A stretch of 64,000 nt of DNA from Larix kaempferi (GCA_027924585.1 BSBM01000424.1:558001-622000); one strand, 5' to 3'; shown: positions 1-17,437, numbered from the stretch's first letter. Numbers and translations: made by a program. Notes: generated by a model from the letters alone, not told the origin.

Positions 1-1502
1 AACTTCGAAGAGGGCCTAAAGCGAAAAGCATTGAAAGTGCAATATTTTAAGCACCCTCATCTTGCACATCATTTATATGATTGGTTCCTTATAGCCTATG
101 GTCGGTTGCCATGGAATGATGAGGTTTCTAATTATTTTGCCAGATTTTTTAATGGCGAGTTTTTTTTGGGTATGAAGCTAGACTATACTGATATTCATTC
201 CGACTTTTATGGAGATGGAAAGGGGCGAATATACAATAGAAAAGGTGCTCTTAGAGATCCCACTACCCTTTGACCTCCACCTCAGATATCTCTCCCACCT
301 AGGCTTGTGACTTACAAATCGGAGATGGAGCCCACATCAGAACTCGGGACAACTACAAGGCATGTTGTTGCTGAAGGTTTAACTTCGGCATTTTTAGGAG
401 TTGATGCGGGATTGAGTCAAGAGAGGGCTCGAGCCATTATTCGACAGAATTTTGTTTACAAAACTAACGATGAGTTATATGGAATGAGCATTGAAGATCT
501 CAAGGCTTATGCTAAGGTTTTTCGTGATATCGCTTCAGATGTCTTGTCCAATGACACATCAAGTTTATGAGAGGTTTGTGTACTTTCAATCTGTTTATTT
601 ATTTTATTCATTTTGAATTGAACTTTTTGTTACATTATATCTATGTATGATATTATGCCTGTTTTGATGTATAGTAATATATACATTACGTAAATGTTTA
701 TTGGTTGCATTTTTCTAGAATGATGAATGAACATAATTTTCGAGTCTCCACTAGTGAAAATGTTGAAAATGTAGAAGAACATCTTGGAGAGGTATATTTA
801 TTATTTACATACTTATATTTATGTTTGAAATATATTTTATCATTTTTATTTATTTTTAATTTAACTATGTATCTTATTTTTAATTTGACTTATCCATGCA
901 GGTTTCTTTAGATTCGAACTTTTTAGATGATTTACCATCTATTGTGAGCTAATGATTTTAATTTTGTTTTGTTTTGGTTTTAAGTTAATTACTTAATTTT
1001 AATTTTTTTTGCTTGCACTATGTTTTATTTATTAACAAAATTTAAATTTTAGGGAAGAGAACATATGGTAAATGGCAGTCAAGATGTAGGTTCCTTGATG
1101 CATGTGGATATTGGCACAGAGGTAATTTTGTTCATAATTGAACTGTTCTTTGATATATAAGTTTAATATTTTAATTTTTTGAATTTAGTTTAAAATAGTT
1201 TAAATAATTTATGAGATTCATAAATTGATTTTATACATGTTGCAGCTTGGGTCTTTTCCATCTCTTGGAGGCAAAGGGAAGACTCCCGAGGAGAGGTCTC
1301 TCAATCTATTCAAGGCAAAGGGAAGACTCCAGTGGAGGATAGTGGTGGACTTCCATTGAGAGAAAGAGGTAATTGAATTGTTCTTTGATATAAGTTTAAT
1401 ATTTTAATTTTTGAATTTAGTTTAAAATTGTTTAAATAATTTATGATATTCATAATCTTCTTTATACATGTTGCAGGTTGGGTTAAGTCCAAGGGAAGAC
1501 CC
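1..1502 (+). pseudogene. Gene 1 of the two-gene element, copy A, 3' exons, unknown function
   Basis: I do not recognise this protein. Exons, set by GT/AG borders and by alignment with copy B, are 1-573, about 711-791, 902-943, 1,053-1,121, 1,246-1,368 and from about 1,477 to a TAG near 1,512. The first exon encodes a domain rich in F, Y, H and D ending near RKGALRDP. The small exons encode short acidic stretches such as FLDDLPSI. All exon borders fall in phase 0. Breaks: TGA at 271-273 (shared with copy B), TGA at 568-570, TGA at 1,357-1,359, and the acceptor before the second exon is changed from AG to AT. At the codon where copy B has a TGA (27,444-27,446), this copy still has CGA. Gene 1 converges on gene 2, with a minisatellite and hairpin between. 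It may be an accessory protein of the transposon, but that is only inference from position. Confidence 0.6.
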
Positions 1503-1789
1503 TAGTAGAGGATAGTGGTGGACTTTCATTTAGAGAATGATTTATATTGCTATTTTTTGTTGATATATACATTGTAGTTTTGGACATCGAGGAGCTTTAT
1601 TTTTGGATTATACATATATACATTGAACTCACATGTTTATGAATGTTTTTTTTTGGATTATATACACATGTACATTGAACTTACCTATTTTGTGTAGTAA
1701 ATGTTTAGAATATGTTTTTGCATATTTATGAATGTATGTATTATTAAATTTATGTATGTATGTTGATATAATTTTTTTCAGTGTTGAGA

Positions 1790-2833
1790 TGTAAATAATG
1801 ATATGAATGTTAGGAAGTTTTGATAAGAATGTTAAGAATGAATGTAATGTTCATTTTAAGAATGAATGTTATGTTCATTTTAAGAACATGAATGTTAGGA
1901 AGTTTTGATAGGAATGTTAGGAATGTTAAAAATGGATGTTAGGAAGTTTTGATAGGAATGTTAAGAAGGAATGTTAGGTTCAAATTTTGATAGGAATGTT
2001 GTGAAGGTTTGATAGGAATGTTAGGAATGTTAATATTAAATGTTAGGAAGTTTTGATAGGTGCAATCTAATGTTTGGAATGTTTGGAATGTTAAGAATGA
2101 ATGTTAGGAAGTTTTGATATGAATGTTAAGAATGAATGTTAGGAAGTTTTGATAGGAATATTAGGAATATTAAGAATGAATGGTAGGTTCAAATTTTAAT
2201 AGGAATGTTGTGAAGGTTTGATAGGAATGTTACAAATGTTACGAATAAATGTTAGGAATATTAAAAATGGATGAACTAAGAATAAATGTTAGGAAGTTTA
2301 GATAGAATTTAGGAAGTTTTGATAGGAATCTTAGGAATGTTAAGAATGAATGTTAGGTTCAAGTTCAGAATGAATGTTAAGAAGTTTTGATAGGAATCTT
2401 AGGAATGTTAAGAATGAATGTTAGGTTTGAGTTTAGAATGAATGTTAGGAAGTTCAAGTTAAGAATGAATGTTAGGTTCAAGTTAAGAATGAATGTTAGG
2501 AAGTTTTGATAGGTGCAATTTAATGTTAAAAATGCTTGGAATGTTAATAATGAATGTTAGGAATGTTAAGAATGGATGTTAAGAATGAATGCTAGGAAGT
2601 TTTGATAGGTGCAATTTAATGTTAGGAATGTTTGGAATGTTAAGAATACATGGTAGGAATGTTAAGAATGGTTGTTAAGAATGAATGTTAGGAGGTTTTG
2701 ATAGGAATGTTAGGAATGAATGTTAGGTTCAAATTTTGATAGTAATGTTAGGAAGTTTTGATAGGAATGTTAGGAATATTAAGAATGAATGTTAGGAAGT
2801 TTTGATAGGTGCAATCTAATGTTAGGAATGTTA
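1790..2833. repeat. Minisatellite downstream of gene 1, copy A
   Basis: About 1 kb of imperfect tandem units is built from AATGTTAGGAAGTTTTGATA and AATGTTAAGAATG words, with GGTGCAATCTAATG appearing at intervals. The matching array in copy B (29,205-29,685) is less than half as long, so the array has expanded or contracted since the copies separated. No coding potential is seen. Confidence 0.85.
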
Positions 2834-2991
2834 CTTGAAAGAATGTTTGTTTGATATATAGAGTCTTAGTTTCAACATAAAAATTGAATTTTATATAAAC
2901 TTGATAATTTGAAATTTGTATAAATTATTCATATTTTCAAATTTTAACTAATGATTCCTATTTTCAATGTTCAGGTACATTTTATGCTGCT

Positions 2992-3225
2992 GAAATCATG
3001 GGAAATGAGGATTTAACGATTTTTTGTTTTTTAATCATAAACAAAGATTCCAGGATTGTGAAGCTTATGCTAAATTAAAGCAATGATTTTAGACAACAAT
3101 TTGATGAATTTTCATCGATTTGTTGTAAATAATCATTGCTCTAATTTTGCATAAGCTTCACAATTCTGGAATCCTTGCTTGTGATTAAAAATCAAATGAT
3201 CGTTATCTCCATTTGCCATGATTTC
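2992..3225. repeat. 234-bp inverted repeat (hairpin) between convergent genes, copy A
   Basis: The left arm starts GAAATCATGG and the right arm ends CCATGATTTC. The arms are about 100 bases each and pair with few mismatches; an inner ACAACAA/TTGTTGT pairing leaves a loop of about 20 bases. The same hairpin, also 234 bp, lies at 30,127-30,360 in copy B at the same point between the 3' ends of the two genes. It could be a MITE-like insertion, a small-RNA precursor or a 3'-end boundary; the sequence alone does not decide. Confidence 0.85.
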
Positions 3226-3749
3226 ATTTATGTGAACTTACACAAGTGATATTTAAAAAAAATCATGGATCATGTATTTATATGGATTATTTAGCCCACC
3301 ATAAAACTAGTAATGGATCAACCCATTTTATGGATCAAGAATAATAATTTTCCATTTATTAAGTATATTAGAGAAGCATGAAATGGATCAGATGAAATTT
3401 AGAAGGTTTCTCGGTGATTCTTCACTTACATACTTCAGTGAAAAGTAAAGATTTGGGGCGGAGTGTGGGGACAACCAAATCCATTATCTCATCCCTTAAG
3501 TGGTATAATAGACATATGGGGACCCAAATAAAGTACTTTACACAGAATTTAAGACGAAATTATACATTAAAGTTGTCATTACCAAATAATTTTCGAATTC
3601 ATTTCTGCATACTAAAATATGATAATTTAATCTCTTATTCTATTTCCCATTCAAGATCATAGACATAGTTCAAAGAAAAAAATAGATTGTACACAACATT
3701 TGACATGGACAAGGACAAAAACATCGATCGAAATTCATTTTTGATATAG

Positions 3750-6700
3750 TTAAAAACATCGCAATGGAATGCCATCCTCAATTATCCATTCATGGTCATA
3801 TTTGGACAGTTTCCATTTTTTAGTTTTTAATTGTTTTTTCGATGGAAATTGTACCAATTTTATTCGAGATGCACATACTAAATGACTATATTGACAACAT
3901 ATAACATCAGGTTCATAATACTGAAAGTAGACATAATTTTCAATCATATGGGTCTGCTGAAAAAAATAGCCTTTTAAAATGATGGATCCTCTCTCGTATG
4001 TATATCTGTTGTCATTGTAGTCCTCCAATAACTTCATCTTTCCTTCAGTGCATCACATCAAATAATACTTCACATTTTCATTGTTGTCTATAGGTGCAAG
4101 CACATCGAAAACATCCCCTGTGCAAATTACAATTGGCATTAGGGTTTTTAAATCAATTAACTTGACTAATATACACGTAAGGTGATGGACAAGAATGAAC
4201 AATCGACAAAACAATTGTGACATCATTACCTTCTCTAATAAGATCTGAAATTCTATCGCCATCAGATGATATTGCTATTTCTTCTAATTCTAATTCTTCT
4301 ACGCTTACTAGTGCCATTTTTCCTTTAGGATTAATCTATGTGTGTTTCCAATGTTTTACGTAGCTGTTCGTTATGTTTTCACAAACTTCTGTAGATTCAA
4401 CATTTTCAGTGCAAATATGACAAAAGCATGATTGCTTTCTACTGTCAAATGCAAACACGTTTTTGAATGATTTTGTTTGAATATAGTGAAAATATATAGT
4501 CCCATGTATGGTTCTAGTGTCATATGGTATTGATCTATTTATATCTTGGACCCCAACAAGCCCAAAAAACATACACAAATGACAACTTTTAATGTTAGTG
4601 TACATTTTTTTAAATTGACAATTAATATAAATTAAAAAAATCGTGTACATACCTATGCACATCTTTTGATTGTTGATTATAATCATGGCTTAGATGTAAT
4701 TTACACCATTGGACAACCTCTACAGCTGAACGAAATCGTGCAGAAGAATGGTTCATTTTCCATCTTCGAAGTGCTCTTTTTACGCATGCTCCTGCACCAT
4801 CATGTTCACCTTTTCCATGTCTAGTTTCAAAGAAATTACAGTGATGTTTAATGCTCAATGCTTTATGAAGTCGACATAACCAATAAAATGATCGCGAAGA
4901 TTTAAATTGTCCCGCACATCCATCCCACCATATCCAATGTTCATTGAATTTAACGTCATGTCCTTTTAGTGAATCGTAGAAAATATTTTCAACACAATCC
5001 TGAACAAAATGTGTATCGTGTGTACGATCATCGCTGATATAAAAGTGATATTCTTTAATCACATCTTGATTGTCACACGTGCTTTCAATGCCATCAACAT
5101 CTTGTTGAGAATGTCTATATAGAACATGGAAAAATATCGAAACTTGGTCAGAATGATAGTATTCACTCTGTATCTCTTTGTGTGCAGCAAATGTCTAGTT
5201 TTCTGCAAAATCAACCACTGACAAAAATGTTCCTGGTGGAAAGATTTCATGAGACTGTTTGAATTGAAGGTCTTTCCATCGTGCTCTATGTGAATGCTTG
5301 GTTTATTTATAAATTTCACTTTCAAATTTCTTGAGAAAATCTGTCACACATATTTTATCTTCTCGCAAATCAATTCTTTTGGAATGTGCATCACTAGAAC
5401 TTATAGCATAACCAATGTATTCATATCTTCTCCAATCAACGGTTACATTTGACAGTGAGTGATCATTATCGATAGGATATTTATTGTGGAATAAGACCAT
5501 ATTTCCACAACGATGACAATGTTTTCCATTGACACATTTCTTATTATAAAATACTTCATCGTGATCTCTCACATAGAGTTTGAGATATGAATTCACGTAC
5601 TGTGGGCAGAGGTGGTGAATCCGTCCAAAACATTTTACCAAATTCAAGAAACGTGTCGTAATATAGTTGAAATTACACATGATAACGGAAACAACATGTG
5701 TCACGTATAGTAATAGGTCTAACATACCATGGTTTTTGTTGCACAAATGTAGTGATTGACACATTAATTCCACGATGATCTTCCTTGAATTTATTGAACA
5801 ATTGTACTTGTGTCATATCCATTATATGTTTTGGACTGCTTTCATATACGCCTCGTGATACTCTTTGTCATATCACATCCCTTGAATTTGGTGAAACTTG
5901 AGCATGTGCTAACCAATATTCCCTTGCAATATCTTTAACACCTGCTCCCATTCTATCTTTGTAAGGCTGTCTACAAATAATTGCCCAGAAAGCAAGTTCA
6001 TCATTTTCGTCTATTTGCATTCTGAATTTGCTATGTTTGTATAATGTCTTTCTTGAGGTTCCAACTGCTTTTGCTAGTTGTGTTGTCAAACGTTTTTTTC
6101 TAGTATTAGCTGAAGCAATTGCTATCTGAATTGCTCTATGTGCAGCACTGGTATCTTTCTTCCTGGATTTTCCAAATTTTTTTATTGCATCACCTATATT
6201 TTCTATCACATTATGTTTCAATTTCGAATATTTTGTCACCTTGTGAATACCCAATAATGACGTAGCATCTTCTAACTTCTTGGACACTAATAAACATCTC
6301 AAAATTTGTGCTTGTCCTGTTATTGAATAATTCTTCAGAACATCATCATAAAAGTTTTAAGCACGATATCGTGCAGCATGTATGGGTATTTTTTTTCCAT
6401 ATTTGTTGCAATCAACGTCTTCTAACATTTCATCATCAATGGTGAAAGTACCTATACATCAAGTTAAATTTAATTTAACATATATCCAAAAATACAATTC
6501 ATTATAAAAAATGAATTTGGAGAATACATGATATATACATACCAGGTCCAATTTCTGGATCTTGAATTTGATCTTTAATATTGACTTCATCGACATTAGC
6601 ATGTAAATCACTATTTACATCTTCAATAATGGTCTCTTCAACTTCAATTTGTTCTTCTTGTACTCTATTTTCAATTTCCATTTCATCAACATTATCATGT

Positions 6701-6851
6701 AAATCTGTATTTATATCTTTAATAATTGTCGGTTGCATTTTTGCAAGCCTTGCTTTTTTGGCATGATATTTGAGTTTTTTTTTTCTCTATTATCATCGTC
6801 ATCATCATGTTTACAATCATGTTTTCTTTAACGGTTTCTCTTATTGCCCAT
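3750..6851 (-). pseudogene. Gene 2: DDE/RNase H-like transposase-like gene, copy A, disrupted
   Basis: Four exons on the minus strand fit GT/AG borders: 6,543-6,851, 4,653-6,451, 4,230-4,570 and 3,750-4,117. Exon 1 encodes an acidic region made of two similar ~31-residue units (I-E-D-x-N/x-D-L-H-x-N-V-D-E). Exon 2 holds a helix-turn-helix-like stretch near 6,050-6,110, a Cys/His-rich part near 5,500-5,530, then VVDFAEN (Asp codon 5,210-5,212), DGCAGQF (Asp 4,922-4,924) and HGKGEHDG (Glu 4,805-4,807), the last three in one frame. These look like a D-D-E triad. From memory, a family of animal proteins has matching motifs (DFAENY, DGAASQYKN, HGK). Breaks include TGA at 5,868-5,870 (copy B has CGA), TAG just after FAEN, a TGA near 4,045 (copy B has CGA), frameshifts around 5,300-5,770, and an acceptor changed to AT at 4,571-4,572. 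Confidence 0.65.
5639..5643. other. Empty site for the gypsy insertion of copy B
   Basis: The sequence TTTTACCAAATTCAAG is continuous here. In copy B it is split after CAAAT by a 13.6-kb gypsy element flanked by CAAAT on both sides. This is a paralogous pre-integration site inside exon 2 of gene 2. Confidence 0.9.
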
Positions 6852-6989
6852 GACTGTTTAATCTATAGATGTAAATTAAAGAATCATCACTTTATAGTAA
6901 AAAAACAAAATTAAGATTTAAAAACAGTTACGAAATTTATAAACACATGAACTGAAATTTACTTCACCTTATCAAAATCTTATAAGAGT

Positions 6990-7960
6990 CTTTTGAAGAA
7001 AAATTCCTTGGAAAGAAATTTCTTTTGAAAAAACCCCTTGAAAAGAAATCTCCTTTGAAAAAAACCGTCTTTGAAAGAATTAAGAACTCATTGACAATAA
7101 ATCACCTTTGAAAAAATCCATTGGAAAAGAATAAGAACACCTTCTAAAGAAATATTCTTTGTAAAACCACTGGAAAAAAACTTCTTTGAAAAAATACCTA
7201 CGAAAAAAACATTCTTTGAAAAAACTACTTGGAAAAAAAACTCCTTTGCAAAAATATCTTGGAAAAAAAATTCTTTGAAAACACCCTTGCAAAGAAATAA
7301 CTTTTTTGCAAAAATAACTTGGGAGAACAACTCTTTGAAAAACCCCTTTCAAATAAATAAGAAGGAAAAATGCATCTCCTTTGCAAAACCTTTTTTGAAA
7401 AAACCACTTGGAAAAATACTTTGTAAAAAAATCCTCCTTTGCAAAAATATCTAGGAAAAAAAATACTTTGAAAAAACCCCTTGCAAAGAAATAACTCCTT
7501 TGCAAAAATATCTTGAGTAAATAACTCTTTGAAAAAACCCCTTTCAAAGAAATAAGAAGGAAAAATACAACTCTTTTGCAAAAATAACTTGGAATAAAAA
7601 TTTCTTTGCACAAAATACCTTGGATTAAAAACTGTTTTGCAAAAATACCTTGTAATAAAAACTCTTTAAATGCGCCATTTGGAAATAAACCTTCTTTGAA
7701 AAAAATACTTGGAAAAATACTTTGTAAAAACAAACTCCTATGCAAAAATATTTTGGAAAAAAAACACCTTGAAAAAAACCCATTGCAAAGAAATAAGAAG
7801 TGCAAAAATACCTTGGAATATAAACTCCTTTGCAAAAATGCCTTAGAAAAAAACTCTTTGAATGTACCCCTTGGAAAGAAATAGGAAGAAAAATACCTTG
7901 TAAAAAAAACTCCTTTTGCAAAAGAAATCTCCTTTGAAAAACCCTTCAAAAATATTTTGA
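6990..7960. repeat. TTTGAAAAAACCCCTTGGAAAGAAAT-type array upstream of gene 2, copy A
   Basis: Nearly 1 kb of imperfect units combine TCCTTTGCAAAAATA, CCTTGGAAAAAAA and TTTGAAAAAACC with AAGAAATAAGAAGG. The array sits between the start of gene 2 and the right end of the element, and copy B carries the same array at 47,905-48,820. The minus strand is almost stop-free, giving open frames of 289 aa here and 273 aa in B, made of Phe/Lys-rich repeats. I read these as a by-product of the repeat composition rather than genes, since several frames are open at once. Confidence 0.8.
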
Positions 7961-7975
7961 CCAGAAAATATGCGA

Positions 7976-10002
7976 AATTAAAACATTAGCTATTCACCAA
8001 CAGCTGGGGCTGATTCTACACATAATAAATCTCTCTTGCAAATCCAGACAACAAAAACTTAACTAGACAAAGGAACCCTAAGGTGATATAATAGGATTTT
8101 TACCTCATAAATACAAGGTTCCCTCCATTGAACCAAGCACTGGCTTGGTGGTCTAAAGTGGTGTCGGAAGGTGCATCCACACAACCCTCCTTCTCCTTGT
8201 AACGCATCCTAAAAATCCTTGCATCTCACTATCAGACATACATCCATCCAAGGCATTCTAGAAAGAAAGATCATTCTAAACTAAGGGTAGTGAGGGGTAC
8301 AACATAGGGAACAACACTTTGGAAGCACTTTGAATAGCCCAACCATCTTGATGTAGGTTGGAACCTTATTTGTTTGAACATATTTGATTATTTCGACTGG
8401 TATCAACTTCAACATTTTAGCTTCAGCATACTCACCGGAGTGGATTATGATTTGTCATCATCATCATTTTTCATTGGATTGTCATATTTGTTGGTTATTT
8501 GAGACTATATACGATCCACATGGTGGATATCAGTTCTATCCTCTTGGGGGGGGGGGGGCTCCCCCTAGGTTTTCTCTTTCTATTTTTTGAGTTTTTTTGT
8601 AAATTGGTACCGAAAATGGCTTCATTTGTTGGAACCCATTTATATCGTCACATAATCACCTAATTTACATTTAAGGGGAGGTGTTGGTGCATAGTGTGCA
8701 TGTGCATATAGTGAACTTGTTATTCTTGGCACACTAGTTATTTGTTCTAGCCTACTTCAAATAGCTTTAGAATTTTCATGCATATACAATAGTTAAGCTC
8801 ACTCAACTGACTGCTTTTCCTTTCCTTATGGAGTGATTATGGGTGCATGCCCTTGCATGGGATTTCTTCTAATATCATCTCTAGAGATATTTTGTATTTA
8901 GAATGCTTGAATTATCTTTATTCATTGAGAAATATAGTTAATGCAATAGAGGAATGCCCTTTTACAAAATTGGTGTTTTGCTTATTTACTCAAATCCTCT
9001 CTTTCAGACTCTAGATCTTGGTAGAATATCATAATCAATAATAAAAAAATACCAAATACAAGTCTAAAACTATTGAATTATCTAGGAAAAAATATGATAA
9101 AACCCAAATGGTGGCACCCGACATGAGAAAATCAATAGACTCTGTAAGACAGGAATTTGTGTAGGGAAATGATGTTTTTGACAGATTTAGTAAGACCCTA
9201 GGAGAACCTGACCTATGCACTTATTGTTACTAATTAATGGATGTTGTAAGAGGGATAAGACATGGAATAAATCTATAATTAATTCAAGAAGTTTTGCATT
9301 CCCCTTGGCTTGCAACTTATCCAAAATTACCATATGTTTCCTTACATCACAACTTGGATGATTGTTGGAAGATCCAACAATTATGCCCATAGGTTCTATT
9401 TCTACCTATGGATCTAGGTTTAAGATAGCATGTTGAGTTGGAGGTGTACTGGTGTATGGAATGCACTAGCTAATAAGTGTGATGACAATACATGAAATCT
9501 CTTGAGAGCAATGTAATCCACTATTAACATCTACTCAAGAAACCTTTTCTCTCATCCAAGGGCAGTCGACCAGTGATAAATCTAATTAGTAAGATAATTA
9601 GTATACCTACTTTGCACATACAACATCAGGTTATTAAAACATTAGTACAGGAATGGTTTTAATTTTAAAAAAAATAATAAACTGAGCAGTTATGTCAGAT
9701 AATTTCATTCAATTTATCAACCCATAATTAATTATGGGATATAAATATCAAACTTGAATTGACATTTTTTTTTCTCTAACCATTAGATCAACTCATCTTT
9801 ATGGGAATTATTTTCAATGATATTATTGGATAAGACACTACAGTTACCATTTTCTTGAATTTTATTTTCTTATTTTCCTATACATTATTTGTAATATCTT
9901 GTCTTTGCTTGTGGTTTGTAAATTTGGTCATTGCACTTGATATGGATTGAGTTCTGTGTGGAATATCGGCCATTACATACTATATTAAGTCTTCCCATTG
10001 AT
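7976..10002. other. Spacer without recognisable gene
   Basis: AT-rich DNA between the break-off of copy A and the LINE. It contains a run of 13 G at 8,546-8,558 and the possible LTR start at 8,682. The open frames here are short and resemble nothing I know. Confidence 0.6.
8673..8900 (+). mobile_element. Possible Copia-type LTR fragment (PPT and LTR start)
   Basis: AAGGGGAGG at 8,673-8,681 is directly followed by TGTTGGTGCATAG. This arrangement resembles a polypurine tract followed by the TGTTGG start of a plant Copia LTR. I find no matching CCAACA end, no primer-binding site and no coding remnants, so the right boundary given is arbitrary and the call is weak. Confidence 0.25.
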
Positions 10003-10019
10003 AACAAACATGAGGATTC
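10003..10019. repeat. LINE target-site duplication, left copy
   Basis: AACAAACATGAGGATTC (17 bp) recurs exactly at 17,438-17,454 after the LINE poly(A) tail. Confidence 0.93.
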
Positions 10020-10566
10020 GAGTTACTTAATGGTGGAGGCTCCAAGAAACTGATGGAAGAAATACGTTAATTTCTATACAGAGAATTATGGTGGATTCAC
10101 AGATGCCGGATGCTCAGCAAAATTAGCAGAGCAGATCCAGGCTCGTGACTGGTTCGCTCTCCTTTAACTCAGACTGGAGATCCTTTTCTCGATCAGGATT
10201 CTTTGGTTTATCCGCGATGGTGGTTATTAACTCGGGCAGAGCGCACTAATTTTTGAGATCGAACTATTCTGTAGTAGAAGTTCAAATACCCTGACGTGGT
10301 TGGGGCTGTAACTGTGCATCGGGTCGCAGTCTTGCTGGTTGATGCAGAGTAGCCATTGCTCCTATATGGGCGCGCGTTTGGGCTCTGGATCTGATTTGAA
10401 GTGGCTCATGGAGGGGTGGACTGTCTGTGCATAAACCCTGGGGCTGTGTGTTGGGATCCGAGGGATTCGGTGTGTTCGGTGGATAGGGGACTGGGCCCTA
10501 TCTGGGTTTTCTGACTGCTCGGTCGGGGTCCGGCTTTGCCTGTCATGAGGGAACCCCTGGAGTGGT
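10020..10566 (+). promoter_or_regulatory. LINE 5' UTR, presumed internal promoter
   Basis: About 550 bp lie between the left target-site duplication and the ORF1 start. In L1-type elements the promoter lies inside the transcribed 5' UTR. I see no TATA box; the segment becomes G-rich towards ORF1. Confidence 0.45.
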
Positions 10567-12509
10567 ATGGGGAGCGGATATGAGCAGGAGGTGGACTACA
10601 CCTCGGGTGGGGATTGTGACATAGGGATATTTGATCTTGGAGCAAAAAATTCGGCGGATTATGGGTCGGGGGCTTTGCCTAGCCCTTTATTGTCTGGCAG
10701 GGGGACCGGGGATCTACCGGGGTCCGTGGGAGTGATGGATTCGCCGGCCAGCTCTCTTGGGCTGGAGGGTCTCGTGGAGGATTTAGCAAACTTTCGGTCT
10801 TCTGCTAGCATTAAGGACAGGCCAGATTTGGCGGGTCTCCTGGGACGGACGCTGCAACCCCAACTGGGGTCTTATACAAATTTTCCTATTCTTTCGGAAG
10901 GCCGTGATTACATGCGGTCGGGTGGCGGACCAACTTCTCTCTCTTTCGGAAATCTGCTTCAGTCAGTGGAACTCCGTGATGTGGAGGTACGGGGACCGGC
11001 CAGTGGTGGTCAGGGAAACAAATCTGGTGCATCTGCTGCGGTGGCATCTGGGGTGGGAGTACTCCTACCCGATGATGATCCTTTGATTCCTCGTGCAAGG
11101 CCTGCACCGGCGGCTAAACATTCTACTAACAAGGTCATGGAACGGAGAAGGAAGGACAAACTGGTGTTGGGTGTGGATGTCTCGATGGAGGAAGCGGAGG
11201 AATTCTCCCACATAGCTGTGGTTGGACATGCCCGTGGGAAGAGGCTTGGGCGGGGTTTCCTACAGCGATGGGCGGCTGAGAATTGGAAGGATCTGGTGGC
11301 TGCTGCACCGGAGATTAGGGTACTAACGAAGGGTTGGTTCTCCTTTATAATGGCAAATATTGGAGAGGTTGAAGCTGTTTTAGGCCGTCATTGGACGATG
11401 CTGGGCGTCCCCATTGTGCTGAAACGATGGTCGCCTTTTTTTGACTCCAAGACTGAAAGAATCGACCGTGAACCGATTTGGGTGAAGCTACCAGGGCTAC
11501 CCATGCATCTCTGGAATGAATCAAGATTTGCTGCCATTGGGAATTTCCTTGGCGAATACATATGCGCTGACCATTCCCATACTGCAACAGGTAATTATTC
11601 GGTGGCTAAGATCTTGGTCAAAATCGATCTTAGGTTGGGGCTATCGGCTGAGATCTCCGTTCAGACAAAGGATGGGGATTTCACACAGATATTGGACTAT
11701 GTGGGGGTGCCTTTTCGTTGCCACCGATGTCACGTTATTGGACACCTGGTTGCAGGGTGCACGCTACCATTTCGGGGTAGAAAACCGCCGGTTGCTCCTG
11801 TAGCAGAGGTTAGGACTGACACTGCGCGGAAGGGGAGTCCACTGATGGTAGGGGATCATGAATTTGTGACTACTATTGCCACTGGGGCTATAGTATCAAT
11901 GCAACCTGAGGCATCGTGTGGCAAACCGGGATCTGGGACACCCTTGTCTACTGTGGAGAACGTGGGCTGGGATAATTCTCAGCGCTTGAAGATGGATGGA
12001 GTGGGGACTGCATTGAGCTCCACGACTGCCTTAACTCGAGCAGCCTCCAGGAAGATTCATGAACAGATCTCTCGTCGGGGTACATCTCCCCCGGGTAAGT
12101 CACAACATTACTCTTCTAATGATCCTATATTTTCTGTCTCCACTGATTTGGGGGGGGTATGTTTAACGACACATTCTCCTGACTGCCCTGTATCACCTTG
12201 CACAGTAGCGCCTTGTGTAATTCCTGTCACAAATTGTGCTTACACGCCACCCCTAGTATCCACTCTACCCTCTCCCAATTCAGTGGGTCGTAGTATCCGG
12301 TATGCACTTAGAAATAGGGTGATCTCTGCTGATGGATCAGGGGGTAGGGGACTTCCTGAATTGGCTACAAATTCTATGGGGAAAGGTCGGGGATGGAAAT
12401 CTCACCTGTCCATAGCACAGGACCGAGCAAAAATTGATTTGGTAATGGGCACTCAATCCACTATTGAATGGGCACTTAGAGCTGCGAAAACCCTGGAAGG
12501 GGGTTTTAT

Positions 12510-12513
<4 letters not shown>
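10567..12513 (+). CDS. LINE ORF1: DUF4283-like zinc-knuckle protein
   Basis: A 648-residue open frame. Residues about 200-390 match the plant-type DUF4283 region (VVGHARGKRLGRGF, GWFSFIMAN, WVKLPGLPMHLWN), followed by a CCHC zinc knuckle C-x2-C-x4-H-x4-C near residues 397-410 (CHRCHVIGHLVAGC). Plant L1 ORF1 proteins commonly have this order and are thought to bind the element's RNA. The N-terminal ~180 residues and the C-terminal third are Ser/Gly/Pro-rich and probably disordered. The ATG at 10,567 is the first in this frame; a start further downstream is also possible. The stop TGA overlaps the ORF2 start as ATGA at 12,510-12,513, which suggests termination-reinitiation for ORF2. Confidence 0.88.

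Positions 12514-17437
<4,924 letters not shown>

Larger units (their letters stand above)
1..7975. mobile_element. Two-gene DNA-transposon-like element, copy A (left end outside window)
   Basis: This block matches 27,424-48,840 of copy B in the same order and orientation once the gypsy insertion in B is removed. In order it holds the 3' exons of gene 1 (+), a minisatellite, a 234-bp hairpin, transposase-like gene 2 (-), and a second minisatellite upstream of gene 2. Similarity to copy B stops near 7,975, just after the shared ATATGCGAAA, so the palindromic terminal region seen in B is missing here. The left end is cut by the window. The transposon assignment is inferred from gene 2's acidic motifs and from the repeated structure. 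Target-site duplications cannot be tested on this copy. Confidence 0.7.

Noticed and set aside
7080-7949. A 289-aa minus-strand open frame taken as a gene
   Set aside because: It lies wholly inside a tandem array that is stop-poor in several frames at once; the product is a low-complexity Phe/Lys repeat.
8140-8190. Possible SINE head (TGGCTTGGTGG, A-box-like)
   Set aside because: No B box at the expected distance, no A-tail and no flanking duplication.
10406-10645. Minus-strand open frame across the LINE 5' UTR
   Set aside because: Product is low-complexity Pro/Ser/His and lies opposite a GC-rich leader; no support for a gene.
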